The translations under genes were made by a program, and so were the position numbers. The notes beneath the pieces are model-generated. The model was not told where the DNA came from and searched no databases. It saw only the letters and a list, made by a program, of their open reading frames with translations. A DNA stretch of 64,000 nt, taken from the NCBI RefSeq assembly GCF_001424105.1, contig NZ_LMQH01000006.1, positions 42,179 to 106,178 on the forward strand, read 5' to 3'. Numbering within the stretch: position 1 is the stretch's first letter; the number at the start of each line of letters is the position of its first letter. Of this stretch, positions 18,001-26,524 are shown piece after piece. Origin of the DNA: Chryseobacterium sp. Leaf394 (GTDB taxonomy: Bacteria > Bacteroidota > Bacteroidia > Flavobacteriales > Weeksellaceae).

Positions 18001-20710
18001 AGGAATAGAATCTGATGTGCAGATTGACGGACTTTTTGAGAAGCTTGAAAATTATCAGCAGCTTAAAAATCAACTTTCCAATCTCCATTACAACGCGCTT
18101 TCACCGGTGACGAATCTTTATTTTAATGGAAGTGCATTTGATATTTCGGCGATTGAAAAAGATTTAAAAACCATTGAAAATGCGAAAGATTTAGCCCAAA
18201 AAATATCCATCAGAAATTTCCCGGAATGGCTGAAAGATTTTTCTTTAAAACAGAATAACAGTCAGAACATTTCTGAAAATGTTGAAAAGCTGAAAGAGCT
18301 CCACGATGCCGAAAATAATCTCTTGGAATATGTAGAAGAAATTCCTGGCGATGCTGATCTGCAGACCGTTGTTCAGAATATTAATCAGCTGGAAGACTGG
18401 ATTAATTTTAATGGCTTAAAAGAGAAAGCGAAGGATTTGAACCTCACCTGGTTCATCGATTTCCTTGAAAAAGGCTGGCTTGACACGGAATCTTTGGAAC
18501 TCGAATTTGAAAAAATCATTCATCTGAATTTATTCATTAAAACCATTTACAGCTCGGGAACTTTGAACGGTTTTGATGCCAATATTTATGAATCTCAGAT
18601 TCAGCAGTATAAAAATCTGCATAAAGAATTTACTGAACTGACGAAAAACCAGCTGACGATGAAGCTCAGCGACCGCATCCCGAATTTTTCTCAGGAAGCC
18701 GTTCAGAGCTCAGAAATCGGGATTTTGCAGAAAGCAATCCGGAACAAAGGTAGAGGTTTATCCATCAGAAAATTATTTGACCAGATTCCAACTTTAATCC
18801 CGCGGCTGAAACCGTGTATGTTGATGAGTCCGATTTCGGTAGCGCAGTATTTTGATGTGAATGAAGAGCATTTTGATCTGGTAATTTTCGATGAAGCGTC
18901 GCAGTTGCCGACTTCTGAGGCAGTAAGTGCTTTGGCAAGGGCAAAACAGGCGATTATTGTGGGCGACCCGAAGCAGATGCCGCCCACGAGTTTCTTTGCT
19001 TCCCAAAAAGTGGATGAAGAAAATTTTGAGCTCGAAGATCTGGAAAGTATTCTCGATGACTGTCTCGCACTTTCAATTCCTTCGAATTATCTGTTGCGAC
19101 ATTACCGAAGTAAGCATGAAAGTTTAATTTCGTTCTCGAATGCTCATTTTTATGACAATAAACTCCTCACCTTCCCGTCTCCGGATGATTTAAACCGAAA
19201 AGTAACGTTTGAATTTATTGACGGATTTTACGACAAAGGAAAAACAAGAACCAACAAAAATGAGGCGGAAGCGATTATAGAATACATCCGGATTCATCTC
19301 GAAAATAAAAATAAAAAATCGATTGGAGTGGTAACTTTCAGTCAGACTCAGCAAGGTTTAATAGAAGATTTGCTGCAGAAATTATTTCAGGAAAATCCGC
19401 ATTTGGAAGAGTTTACCATCAATTCTGAAGAACCTATTTTCATTAAAAATCTTGAAAATGTACAGGGTGATGAAAGAGATATTATTCTCTTTTCGATTGG
19501 CTACGGTCCCGATGAAGACGGAAAAGTTTCTATGAATTTCGGCCCGCTCAACCGCGATGGTGGCTGGAGAAGACTGAATGTTGCTGTGACAAGAGCACGC
19601 TACGAAATGAAAGTTTTTTCTTCGTTAAAAGGCGACCAGATCGACATGAACAGAACGGGTTCGGAAGGCGTTTTGGGATTAAAAAACTTCCTGAATTTTT
19701 CTGAAAAAGGTTTAGTGTATCAAAATTCAAATCAAACCGTCAGTCAACAGAAACTGATGGTGAATTCTATTGCGAAAACCCTTGAAGAGCACGGTTTGAA
19801 AATCAAAACCAACATCGGAACTTCAGAATATAAAATCGACATCGGAATAATCGATCCTGAAAACGAAAGCGAATATCTTCTGGCGATTTTGTTAGACAGT
19901 GAGAATTATTTTAATATCCACACCACCAATGACCGCGAATTGCTTGTGCCGAATGTACTGAAAGGTTTGGGCTGGAATGTTTTCAGAATCTGGACATTGG
20001 ACTGGATTAAGAATAAGGAGAAAATTATTGAAAGAATTGAGGCTGAACTGGAAAAAATCAAAACGCAGGTTAAAGAAAAAAAGGAAGAAATCACCGAACT
20101 GAAAACTTCTGAAAAAGTCTATCTGAGCGAAGTTTCGGAAGCGGAAAAGCCTACTAAAATAATTCCGTACGTTGCGGCGGATTTAAGTCCTGCAGTCAAT
20201 GCCAACTCGGAATCGATTTATTATTTTGAAAACAGACCAATTCTTTTAAGTCAGATTAAAACCATTATTGATACGGAATCACCAATCAGCCAGAATGCTT
20301 TGTTCAGAAAGATTCTCAAGCTTTGGAATACGTCAAGAGCTGGCGGAAAACTGAATACCTATCTGTTGGAAACTTTAGCTACCATTCCGAACATTCAAAC
20401 TACGGAAAGTTATCAGAAATTTTACTGGAGTGAAAATTCACAGCCTCAAAAACTTGATTTTTACAGAGATAATTCCACGGAAAAAAGGCTGATCGACGAG
20501 ATCGCGCCTGAAGAAATTTCTGTGGCGATGATGGAACTGATGCATTCGAGTTTGAGTCTGAATAAAGAAGAATTAGTGCGTGCGGTTTGCAAGACTTTTG
20601 GTTTTTCGAAAGTGGGCTCACAGATTGATGCGGTGGTGAAGTTTTGTGTGGAAGATCTGATTGAGAAAGGGATGCTGAAGGAGGTTGACGGGAGAATTGT
20701 TTTGGGGTGA
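15017..20710 (+). CDS. Very large SF1 helicase with transglutaminase-like, DUF4011, nuclease-like and DUF3320 domains
   Basis: An 1897-residue cytoplasmic protein. In order: an N-terminal beta-rich part; a transglutaminase-like segment with C220 (GNCID), H246 (EGHAF) and an acidic partner around D259/D265; DUF4011 from about 375 (WERKLLDLSLRNNLLNL); a superfamily 1 helicase with Walker A GPPGTGKS (684-691), a roughly 500-residue helical insertion, Walker B FDEAS (D1292/E1293), GDPKQ (1316-1320) and the late motifs VQGDERDI and NVAVTRAR. Next comes a nuclease-like domain of the Vsr/MTES_1575 type, with D1608, D1627 and GWNVFRIWTLDW, and finally DUF3320 from about 1745. This order resembles single-gene helicase-nuclease phage-defence proteins (the Hhe type, as I recall it). 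A defence role is an inference; no partner genes flank it. Confidence 0.85.
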   Translation: MNQIIPFDLQIQHSPYFNYTFCLNQYPFLQSIAFRDVTEDFENLNLQISSSLGLFEKYDVYIDKIKANALYKISLFNFVFNNNLLKRLTEKDLDQIKIQVFKDGESIFEKSFSIEVLPMDYFGGLQSYPQLLASYVLSNNTSLYKLKADAIDILARNKLTPSFEGYQQKSKERVLQMVSAIYKSIQNLDLIYSSMPPSFEKNGQRIRLVDTVLETKFGNCIDISLLFAACLEAIDLNPIIVVTEGHAFVGVWLDDHRFDGIVNFDQAAISKRIASGIKEIALIESTSLCRGTQISFKDAMNSAETQLMDSSKFLLSLDIKNARSAGISPLPLLKNETIQSQDFSSIPHSTELDQDFNLGTQYDDLELTDFSNLTKQKVWERKLLDLSLRNNLLNLRFTKSMLQLIDTKINVLEDSLADGKSFTIHSDNNQAVLRKYSLYGEPLHQSQPLFKLAEDEFKYNRLLTYYHQDDLDNILTNLYRSAKLAEEENGKSTLYLGIGLLKWFEPKNKDIPRLAPILLIPVELSRKSVNSKFTLRSREEETMINITLLEYLKQEFKLNINSLENLPMDESGVDVPKVLAIIRNAVLNLEGWDVLEQLVLGIFSFNKLILWQDISKYSEEIQKSSIVKSLIDGRLTGTLESVENDVESLENISASELVLPISTDNSQLNAVKNANLNKSFILHGPPGTGKSQTITNIIADALSNDKKVLFVAAKKAALDVVHNRLENIGLGAFCLELHSNKSKKSDVLKQFERTLEVPKYKINADYHEEAKRLDERRKELGKYVNDLHQKFPIGWSLFDTIAFLETNHVKADERFHINFPLESADVFNWNQWKDWLIPFASIVQKVGQPSLHSLRPIKTSSHQFENKNLILSAISQFNEKKNAATQIKILFQLEEVSNADSVELLEFLKDNPVKSGLIDLVFNEGQLNLFKNWMAQQTQFQQTESQITSNFNSSILNIDFASLKLLWNQAKHTWFIPKWFKQRKVKQQLNGYAKSGIESDVQIDGLFEKLENYQQLKNQLSNLHYNALSPVTNLYFNGSAFDISAIEKDLKTIENAKDLAQKISIRNFPEWLKDFSLKQNNSQNISENVEKLKELHDAENNLLEYVEEIPGDADLQTVVQNINQLEDWINFNGLKEKAKDLNLTWFIDFLEKGWLDTESLELEFEKIIHLNLFIKTIYSSGTLNGFDANIYESQIQQYKNLHKEFTELTKNQLTMKLSDRIPNFSQEAVQSSEIGILQKAIRNKGRGLSIRKLFDQIPTLIPRLKPCMLMSPISVAQYFDVNEEHFDLVIFDEASQLPTSEAVSALARAKQAIIVGDPKQMPPTSFFASQKVDEENFELEDLESILDDCLALSIPSNYLLRHYRSKHESLISFSNAHFYDNKLLTFPSPDDLNRKVTFEFIDGFYDKGKTRTNKNEAEAIIEYIRIHLENKNKKSIGVVTFSQTQQGLIEDLLQKLFQENPHLEEFTINSEEPIFIKNLENVQGDERDIILFSIGYGPDEDGKVSMNFGPLNRDGGWRRLNVAVTRARYEMKVFSSLKGDQIDMNRTGSEGVLGLKNFLNFSEKGLVYQNSNQTVSQQKLMVNSIAKTLEEHGLKIKTNIGTSEYKIDIGIIDPENESEYLLAILLDSENYFNIHTTNDRELLVPNVLKGLGWNVFRIWTLDWIKNKEKIIERIEAELEKIKTQVKEKKEEITELKTSEKVYLSEVSEAEKPTKIIPYVAADLSPAVNANSESIYYFENRPILLSQIKTIIDTESPISQNALFRKILKLWNTSRAGGKLNTYLLETLATIPNIQTTESYQKFYWSENSQPQKLDFYRDNSTEKRLIDEIAPEEISVAMMELMHSSLSLNKEELVRAVCKTFGFSKVGSQIDAVVKFCVEDLIEKGMLKEVDGRIVLG

Positions 20711-20778
20711 TAGATTTGCTCACATTATAATTTAAAAATAGAATTTTCCTGCTTCCAATAATTTAAAATATATCTAAA

Positions 20779-21492
20779 ATGACAAAAACTTATAAAATTC
20801 TTATTATTATTTTTTCGATTATCAGCTGTACTCAAAAAACACAGCAACCTTGCGATGATTCTTTTATCAGAGCTAATAATTACGTCTTAGCGTCTGATTT
20901 TGAAAATGCTAAGAAGGAATTTGAAAAATCGATAAAAGCTGATTCAAAAAACGCAAATGCATTTTATGGACTTGGTTATACTTACAGTGTCGAAGGAAAA
21001 TATGAAAAGGCAATAGAAAACTACACAAAAGCAATTGAAATAGATGCAAAATTCAAATTAGCACTCTTTGGTCGAGGTTCTATCTATTACGTTGTTGGAG
21101 ACTACGACAATTCCGAAAAGGATTTTAGAGAAGTCACAGAATTAATGCCCAATTTCTCAATGGGCTATCTATACTTAGGGAATATAAAATCTCAGAAAGC
21201 AGATTTTGAATCGGCACTAATATACTTCGATAAGGCATTAATTTATGATAAAAAAAATTCTACAACATATTATTCAAAAGCAATTTGTCAATCTTATTTA
21301 AATAAGCCATTGGATGCAATATCTTCGCTAAAAAAGTCTATTGAAATCAATCCAAAATATGGAATGGCATATTTTTATAAAGCAACTTTTGAGCACCAAC
21401 TGAATTTGAATGATGAGGCTTGTAAAGACTTTAAAATGGCAGAAAAATTAGGAATTACAACGCAAAACAGCATTGCAGAATTTTGTAAATAA
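20779..21492 (+). CDS. TPR-repeat lipoprotein
   Basis: A 237-residue lipoprotein: the signal peptide ends at the lipobox IISC, placing the lipidated cysteine at C17. The rest is six or so tetratricopeptide repeats (for example AFYGLGYTYSVEGKYEKAIENY and ALFGRGSIYYVVGDYDNSEKDF, each about 34 residues). TPR lipoproteins scaffold protein contacts on the inner face of the outer membrane or in the periplasm. The following gene begins six bases after its stop, so the two are probably one operon. Confidence 0.8.
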   Translation: MTKTYKILIIIFSIISCTQKTQQPCDDSFIRANNYVLASDFENAKKEFEKSIKADSKNANAFYGLGYTYSVEGKYEKAIENYTKAIEIDAKFKLALFGRGSIYYVVGDYDNSEKDFREVTELMPNFSMGYLYLGNIKSQKADFESALIYFDKALIYDKKNSTTYYSKAICQSYLNKPLDAISSLKKSIEINPKYGMAYFYKATFEHQLNLNDEACKDFKMAEKLGITTQNSIAEFCK

Positions 21493-21498
21493 TAAAAA

Positions 21499-21924
21499 AT
21501 GAAAAAAGCATTATCACTTTTAGCCCTCTCAATATTCTCCATCAGTTTTTCACAAAAAATATCACACCGCTACCAATCTTCCCAACCGCAGGATCAATCC
21601 GTTCCGCCACCGCCGAGGGTAACTTTTCCTGCACAATTTCCGGATGGAAACAAGGCATTTTTGAAGAAGATTGACCAGAATATCAACAAAAATAATCTGA
21701 AAAATGCAGGTAGTAATTTAAGTACTGAGATCATTTTAAAGATAGACCAAGAGGGTAACGTTCTTAATATTTCTACCTACGGAAAAAATGAAATTTTTAA
21801 TAAAGAAGTAAAAGCCGCCGCCACAAAATCGACTCAGGATATAAAATGGACTGCCGGAAAAAACAATCAGGGACAGAAAGTGATAGATATTGTGAAGATT
21901 CCGTATCGTTTTAAAAAATTGTAA
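21499..21924 (+). CDS. Small periplasmic protein, TonB C-terminal-like
   Basis: A 141-residue protein with a signal peptide (to about SFSQ, residue 19), a proline stretch (SVPPPPRVTFP) and a C-terminal part whose pattern STEIILKIDQEGNVLNIS ... IDIVKIPYRFK resembles the TonB C-terminal domain. It lacks the membrane anchor and the N-terminal half of true TonB. Stand-alone copies of this kind are common in Chryseobacterium and their role is not known. It follows a TPR lipoprotein closely. Confidence 0.6.
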   Translation: MKKALSLLALSIFSISFSQKISHRYQSSQPQDQSVPPPPRVTFPAQFPDGNKAFLKKIDQNINKNNLKNAGSNLSTEIILKIDQEGNVLNISTYGKNEIFNKEVKAAATKSTQDIKWTAGKNNQGQKVIDIVKIPYRFKKL

Positions 21925-21930
21925 ATTCTC

Positions 21931-22103
21931 AGAGCCTATTTAAAAATGATTAAAAAACAAATTTTCAAGTCATTTTTTTCCCCCAACCCTAAAGGGTGGA
22001 AAAATGCCTTGAAAATTTCATCAAAATTAACTCCTATGTCATCCTGAGCTTGTCGAAGGAAGGGTCGGAGCAAATTAATTCTGATGAAATTTAAACAGGC
22101 TCT
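21931..22103. mobile_element. MITE-like element with terminal inverted repeats
   Basis: The left end AGAGCCTATTTAAA (from 21931) and right end TTTAAACAGGCTCT (to 22103) are inverted repeats with one mismatch, enclosing about 145 bases. A second, inner pair (AAATTTTCAAGT near 21960 and CTTGAAAATTTC near 22010) makes the left half fold on itself. The centre holds CATCCTGAGCTTGTCGAAGG, a word familiar from dispersed Bacteroidota repeats. It does not code; target-site duplications are not evident. Confidence 0.6.
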
Positions 22104-22189
22104 TAATCATAAATTATTTTTCATAAAAATCACAAACAGGAGAAAATCAGTCCAGATTTTTCTTACCTTAGTTTCACAAATAGTCATCG

Positions 22190-22507
22190 ATGAAACAATT
22201 TTTACAAATTATATTTCTGGTTAGCTGCCATTTTATGTTTGCACAAAACCAGGCATTGGAAAACCAGCTTAAAATAGATTCTGCCGCAACGGCTTCGCAG
22301 AGAGACACTGCAAAAACTGAATCAAACAATATTAAAAGCAAAATGATTTTACCTGAAAAAAAATCAGAGCCAATGAAATCTGTTGCCGAACATGATTTTG
22401 ATCTTGAAATCAGAGCAATTCTCGATTACAGACTTAACCGTGTTTTAAGGGAGGACCTTTTTTGTCTTATTTGTGAAACCGAATCTGATAAAGGTCAACT
22501 TGCTTGA
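22190..22507 (+). CDS. Hypothetical small secreted protein
   Basis: A 105-residue protein with a signal peptide ending near FMFAQN (residue 20), then a charged, Ser/Lys-rich low-complexity stretch and a short C-terminal helix (FDLEIRAILDYRLNRVL). The last 20 residues contain two cysteines. No family was recognised. It converges on the metallophosphoesterase gene with 42 bases between them. The abrupt end leaves open that it is a truncated gene. Confidence 0.45.
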   Translation: MKQFLQIIFLVSCHFMFAQNQALENQLKIDSAATASQRDTAKTESNNIKSKMILPEKKSEPMKSVAEHDFDLEIRAILDYRLNRVLREDLFCLICETESDKGQLA

Positions 22508-22549
22508 TTTTATGAAACTTATGAAAAAAGAAATTATACGAAGAAATAA

Positions 22550-24358
22550 TTATTTTAATTTTACGATCTCTCCTCTCTTAAAATCAATCTTAAAATGATC
22601 AGCAACATCTCCCGTAGACAGCTTTTCTAAAATGGCGAAAAACAATTTAAGCTGATTCAAAAATTCATCATCCGTTTCCAGAATTTTAAAATTCTCTTCC
22701 AAAATTCTGTACTGAGACAGTCTTTTTTTCGGAATATCTTTTTTTGCCAGTTCATCTGCAGACTGAAATTGGTAAAGGTTTAAAAGTGCATCTTCAAACT
22801 TCCATTTTTCAAAACATTTTATGTTGAATTTACTTAAGTCTTTAGAGTTTCCTAAACTTAATTTTAATAAATCTTTTCCCGAAAGCTTTGAAGCTTTTTC
22901 AATGAAATCTTTCGGCCAATCGGACGGCACGAAACGCAACCGCACCAATTCCTTCAGATGAAATAATGTGAAATCCCTGTAATTTTTTGTTTTTAAAATC
23001 TCCTTATTCCAAATTTCTTTTGAATTTTTGGCTTTTAAATTTTCAGATTCCTTTTCATATAACGGAAACAGTTCATCAAATCTCGGAACATTTTTGACGG
23101 AAACGGTTTCCACTTCACATTCATCCTCAGATTTCACTGTCAGAATTTTATATCCCGGAATATACGCCGCCAGAGAAGGCACCTGAATATTGACCAGCAT
23201 TTTCCCGTTTTCAAACTTTTTAACTCCGGTATCGTTAATGTGCATATGACCTGCAAAATGTAGCTTCAAACCCGCTTTTGCAAACAATTCTGCAACCTCA
23301 TCATTCGGAACTCTGTCGATTTGCCACTTTTCATTTCCTAAAAGTTGCTTGATTTCAGAATTGGCATCATCATTAAAATCCAGAATTGGATAATGGGTGA
23401 AAGCAATCAATGTTTTGTTATGCTTTTTCGCTTCATTCACCATCTTTTCAACCCATGAAAACAGATGTTTTTTATTGCTTAAAACGTTATTGTAGCCGAT
23501 AGATGCTCCGCTGTAATTATTTTCATCATCAGGATTACCTTCAATATTTTTTGGAATATAAGTATTTCCATCGATGGCCATCAACCAAATTCCATCAGTG
23601 GGTTCGACCATATAAGAAAGATCAGGAACAGAAAAATCGGAACTCACTTCATACATTCTGTTTTGATACTCCGAATCTTTTAAAGCATTTTTAAAACTAA
23701 ACTGTTCATACAAAACTTTGCTGAATGGCGTTTGCCAAAAAATATCTTTTCCAGAAGGTGCAAATCCGAAATCATTCATGCTGTTCAAAATTTCCAGATA
23801 TCCCGACATCGCAATATCTTTGGTCACAATCGATTTTGAGTTTTTATTTTTAATTAAATTTTCATCACTTACAATTGAAAGTTCACCTCCGTTTTCATCC
23901 ATAAAATCAGATTTCCCTCCCTGTTTCAAAAACGGACCGACCGGATCGTGATTTCCGGTGGTAATAAAAAACCTCATCCCATATTTCTCCTGATATCCGT
24001 CTAAAATTTTCTTTAAACCACGGAGATTATAGGCTTGTCCGTCATCTGTAAAATCTCCGGGAAGTGCAATGATTTTGATCTTTCTTTTCGCAATATCATC
24101 TAAAGCCGCAAGAAAAGCGAAATGATTTTCATTAAAAATTCTTGTCGAATGCAGCTGAGAATCCATCGTTCTCAGAATGGTTTTCTTTCCCGTTCCCGGA
24201 TTTTCAATTCCTTTAAAATCTGAATCCGAAAATTCACCGTACAGATCCTGAAAATGCACATCAGCCAGGAAAGCGATCTGCACAGGTTTTTGTTGGGCCG
24301 AAATCACAAAATGACTTAGAAATAAGATGGAGAACAGAAATTTAAAAAATATTTTCAA
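22550..24358 (-). CDS. Secreted calcineurin-like metallophosphoesterase
   Basis: A 602-residue exported phosphoesterase. The domain (about 25-390) shows the binuclear metal motifs in order: FLADVHF, LPGDFTDDG, TTGNHDP, FTHYPI and FAGHMHIND. About 200 further residues at the C-terminus are helical and not recognised. The start codon is TTG: the frame has no ATG ahead of the signal peptide (KIFFKFLFSILFL...SAQ) and a stop lies five codons upstream, so a rare start is the only good choice. It is the last of three minus-strand phosphatase genes and probably releases phosphate from organic esters in the periplasm. Confidence 0.85.
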   Translation of the reverse strand: MKIFFKFLFSILFLSHFVISAQQKPVQIAFLADVHFQDLYGEFSDSDFKGIENPGTGKKTILRTMDSQLHSTRIFNENHFAFLAALDDIAKRKIKIIALPGDFTDDGQAYNLRGLKKILDGYQEKYGMRFFITTGNHDPVGPFLKQGGKSDFMDENGGELSIVSDENLIKNKNSKSIVTKDIAMSGYLEILNSMNDFGFAPSGKDIFWQTPFSKVLYEQFSFKNALKDSEYQNRMYEVSSDFSVPDLSYMVEPTDGIWLMAIDGNTYIPKNIEGNPDDENNYSGASIGYNNVLSNKKHLFSWVEKMVNEAKKHNKTLIAFTHYPILDFNDDANSEIKQLLGNEKWQIDRVPNDEVAELFAKAGLKLHFAGHMHINDTGVKKFENGKMLVNIQVPSLAAYIPGYKILTVKSEDECEVETVSVKNVPRFDELFPLYEKESENLKAKNSKEIWNKEILKTKNYRDFTLFHLKELVRLRFVPSDWPKDFIEKASKLSGKDLLKLSLGNSKDLSKFNIKCFEKWKFEDALLNLYQFQSADELAKKDIPKKRLSQYRILEENFKILETDDEFLNQLKLFFAILEKLSTGDVADHFKIDFKRGEIVKLK

Positions 24359-24405
24359 ACCGGTATTTATTTAATTTAACGAATAGAAATATCACGCAGA
24401 TTCAG

Positions 24406-24449
24406 CAGATTGAGCAATTTTTTACAACTGTCTCAATTTGCTCAATCTG
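24406..24449. repeat. 12-bp inverted repeat between phosphatase genes
   Basis: CAGATTGAGCAA (24406-24417) and its exact complement (24438-24449) flank a 20-base loop. The words belong to the AATCTG repeat family of this window. The stem may slow or end transcription after the fusion phosphatase gene, but there is no clean T run. Confidence 0.5.
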
Positions 24450-24459
24450 CGCGAGTAAT

Positions 24460-26241
24460 TTACTGCAGTTTCAAAGACTTCAAAATTTTATGAAAAATCT
24501 CATTGTTTTCATAAACTCCCGTGAAGTTTTCAGAACCAGCACCGTACGAGAACACTGGAATCAAGGTGGCAGAATGGTCATCCGTAGTGAAATCTCCTTC
24601 CACCGTACCTTTTTCCATATCACCATGCGGAATGCTGAAACCGCCCGTTTCGTGATCTGCGGTAATTACCACCAGCGTTCCCGGGTTTTCATCTGCAAAC
24701 TGAATTGCTTTTGTAATGGCTCTGTCGAAGTCAATTCCTTCTGTCACAATCGTGCCTGTCGTATTGCTGTGACCGCCGCTGTCAATCTGCGCTGCTTCCA
24801 CCATCATAAAAAATGGTTTTTTCTTGTTTTTTAAGAACTTCAGACCATTTTCCACCGTTTCTGCGAGGAGATTTCCACGGCCTTTTAAAACCTGTGAAAC
24901 TCCGTTTTCAGAAAAATAGTAGGCTAGGCTTTCGGCCTTACTTTCTCCCACTTCTACCGCATTATTTGCCAGTTTAAAATGATTTAAACCTGAAACTTTT
25001 GATTTTCCACCTGCTGCAAAAAATGTAAGTTTCGATTTTGTTAAATCCTGCGCAATTTCTTTTTCCATGCCGCGGTCTTTCTGATGGGCATAAAAGGCTG
25101 ATGGTGTGGCACCAACAATTTCGTCGGTGGTAATAATTCCTGTGCTGAAGCCTTTTCCAGACAGAACTTCCGTCATATTCGGTATCGGTTTGCCATCAGA
25201 ATTTACACCGATAAATCTGTTTTTTGTCTTCTTCCCTGTTGCAAAAGCGGTTGCTCCCGCCGCGGAATCTGTGGTGAAATTGTCGGTTGCAGTCGTTTTA
25301 ATTAAACCGATATTTTTCAGTTGGGTTAAAGTCAGCTGACCTTTATTGGCTAAAACAGAAGATGAAATCTGGGATAAACCATTGCCGTCACCAATTAATA
25401 AAATGACATTTTTTACCGGAGTCTTTTTATTTTCATAACCAAATTTTGGCTGATAAACTTCGCTGAACACTGTATTTTTAAAAGTCCGCTGCTCTAATTT
25501 ACTTAAATATTCTGCGCACTCCTTCGGATGGTCTGTATTGATAAAATCAACACCGTGGTGTGCGAAAAATTCCCACGACGTTTTCCCATCCGGAATCGCC
25601 CAGAATCTGAAAGGCTTGCCAAATGATTTTGCTTTTTTGATGACTTCACTTACTTTTGGCAGGTCATCTTCAGTCAAACCACCTTTCCCGTTCCAGACTG
25701 AGTATTTTTTAAAATTTAAACTTAAAAGTCCAACCTTTTCCCATTGGTGAGGAGTAAGATTTTCCAGAGACTGATAATCGAATTTGATAAAGTCAGGATA
25801 TAAATTAAATTTAGCAGGTTTCGGCTGATTTCCTGAAATCACAAAGCTGATATTTTTCTGAGCCGTAATTTTGGGATATTTTGAAATTTCAGCAACGATT
25901 TTATCTAAAGTCGGTTCCGCATCGGTTTTCAGATCAATTAAAATCTGAATCGGCTGATCTTTAATAATTCCTAAATCAAGGGCTTTTTCAATTGATTTTA
26001 AATACAGATTACCGAAAGTTCTTTCTTTCTGAATATTTTTCTGTTCATGTGAAACAAACAAGTCATTATTTACAAGATAAACATCGGCTTCAATCGACTT
26101 TGCACCCGATCCTAAAGCATACCAGAACGGTACTTTCTGTTCGTAATCGTTGTGAGAATGCGCTGAATAATTCTGGGAAAAAGCTAAACTTGCTGCTGAA
26201 ACAGCTATTGCTAAACTTATTTTTTTTAGGGTTGGAAACAT
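24460..26241 (-). CDS. Fusion of a phosphodiesterase-like (GDPD/PI-PLC) domain with alkaline phosphatase
   Basis: A 593-residue secreted protein with a signal peptide to about residue 22. Residues 25-255 match Bacteroidota PI-PLC/GDPD-like proteins: HSHND (H28, H30), IEADV (E51, D53) and SHE (H65) supply the metal and catalytic positions. Residues 275-593 are an alkaline phosphatase with IGDGNG (D285), TDSAAGATA (nucleophile S326), IDSGGHS and ADHETGG. Together the two halves could cut a phosphodiester to a monoester and then free the phosphate. The neighbour upstream is another alkaline phosphatase. The reaction sequence is inferred from the fusion. Confidence 0.85.
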   Translation of the reverse strand: MFPTLKKISLAIAVSAASLAFSQNYSAHSHNDYEQKVPFWYALGSGAKSIEADVYLVNNDLFVSHEQKNIQKERTFGNLYLKSIEKALDLGIIKDQPIQILIDLKTDAEPTLDKIVAEISKYPKITAQKNISFVISGNQPKPAKFNLYPDFIKFDYQSLENLTPHQWEKVGLLSLNFKKYSVWNGKGGLTEDDLPKVSEVIKKAKSFGKPFRFWAIPDGKTSWEFFAHHGVDFINTDHPKECAEYLSKLEQRTFKNTVFSEVYQPKFGYENKKTPVKNVILLIGDGNGLSQISSSVLANKGQLTLTQLKNIGLIKTTATDNFTTDSAAGATAFATGKKTKNRFIGVNSDGKPIPNMTEVLSGKGFSTGIITTDEIVGATPSAFYAHQKDRGMEKEIAQDLTKSKLTFFAAGGKSKVSGLNHFKLANNAVEVGESKAESLAYYFSENGVSQVLKGRGNLLAETVENGLKFLKNKKKPFFMMVEAAQIDSGGHSNTTGTIVTEGIDFDRAITKAIQFADENPGTLVVITADHETGGFSIPHGDMEKGTVEGDFTTDDHSATLIPVFSYGAGSENFTGVYENNEIFHKILKSLKLQ

Positions 26242-26250
26242 TTTTGTTAG

Positions 26251-26286
26251 GTTGAGGTTAAGAGTAAGGTTAAGGTTAAGGCTGAG
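26251..26286 (+). repeat. Six hexamer repeats of the GTTAAG type
   Basis: Six exact-length units (GTTGAG, GTTAAG, AGTAAG, GTTAAG, GTTAAG, GCTGAG) lie right before the start of the fusion phosphatase gene, inside its leader. A second block of the same hexamer in the same orientation is at 32535-32569. The rest of this gap has a short AACCTT/AAGGTT hairpin at 26457-26473 followed by T's, and nothing else clear. Confidence 0.65.
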
Positions 26287-26524
26287 ATTATTTAAAAAAT
26301 TAAACAGCTGTAAAAACTGAAGGTTTTTTGGCCGGGAATCGGTTTGCTGTTCCTTCGTCGTCGCTTCGTCATCGCTTTGTCGAAGTAAAATCTCTGTTTT
26401 GGATTAAAAAAAATTAAACAGTATCTTTTATCGGGTACTTTTTCAGCTACACCATCAAACCTTATTAAGGTTTTTTTTACTGATCATTAATCCTGACAAG
26501 GTTTTCTCAAGTGGTCATTAAAAA

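Noticed and set aside
26251..26286. Hexamer repeats considered as a CRISPR array
   Set aside because: Units are six bases with no spacers and no cas genes are near.
26457..26480. AACCTT/AAGGTT hairpin as a terminator
   Set aside because: The T run is on the + strand while the flanking genes are on the minus strand; only a 7-bp stem. Mentioned only as part of the gap.
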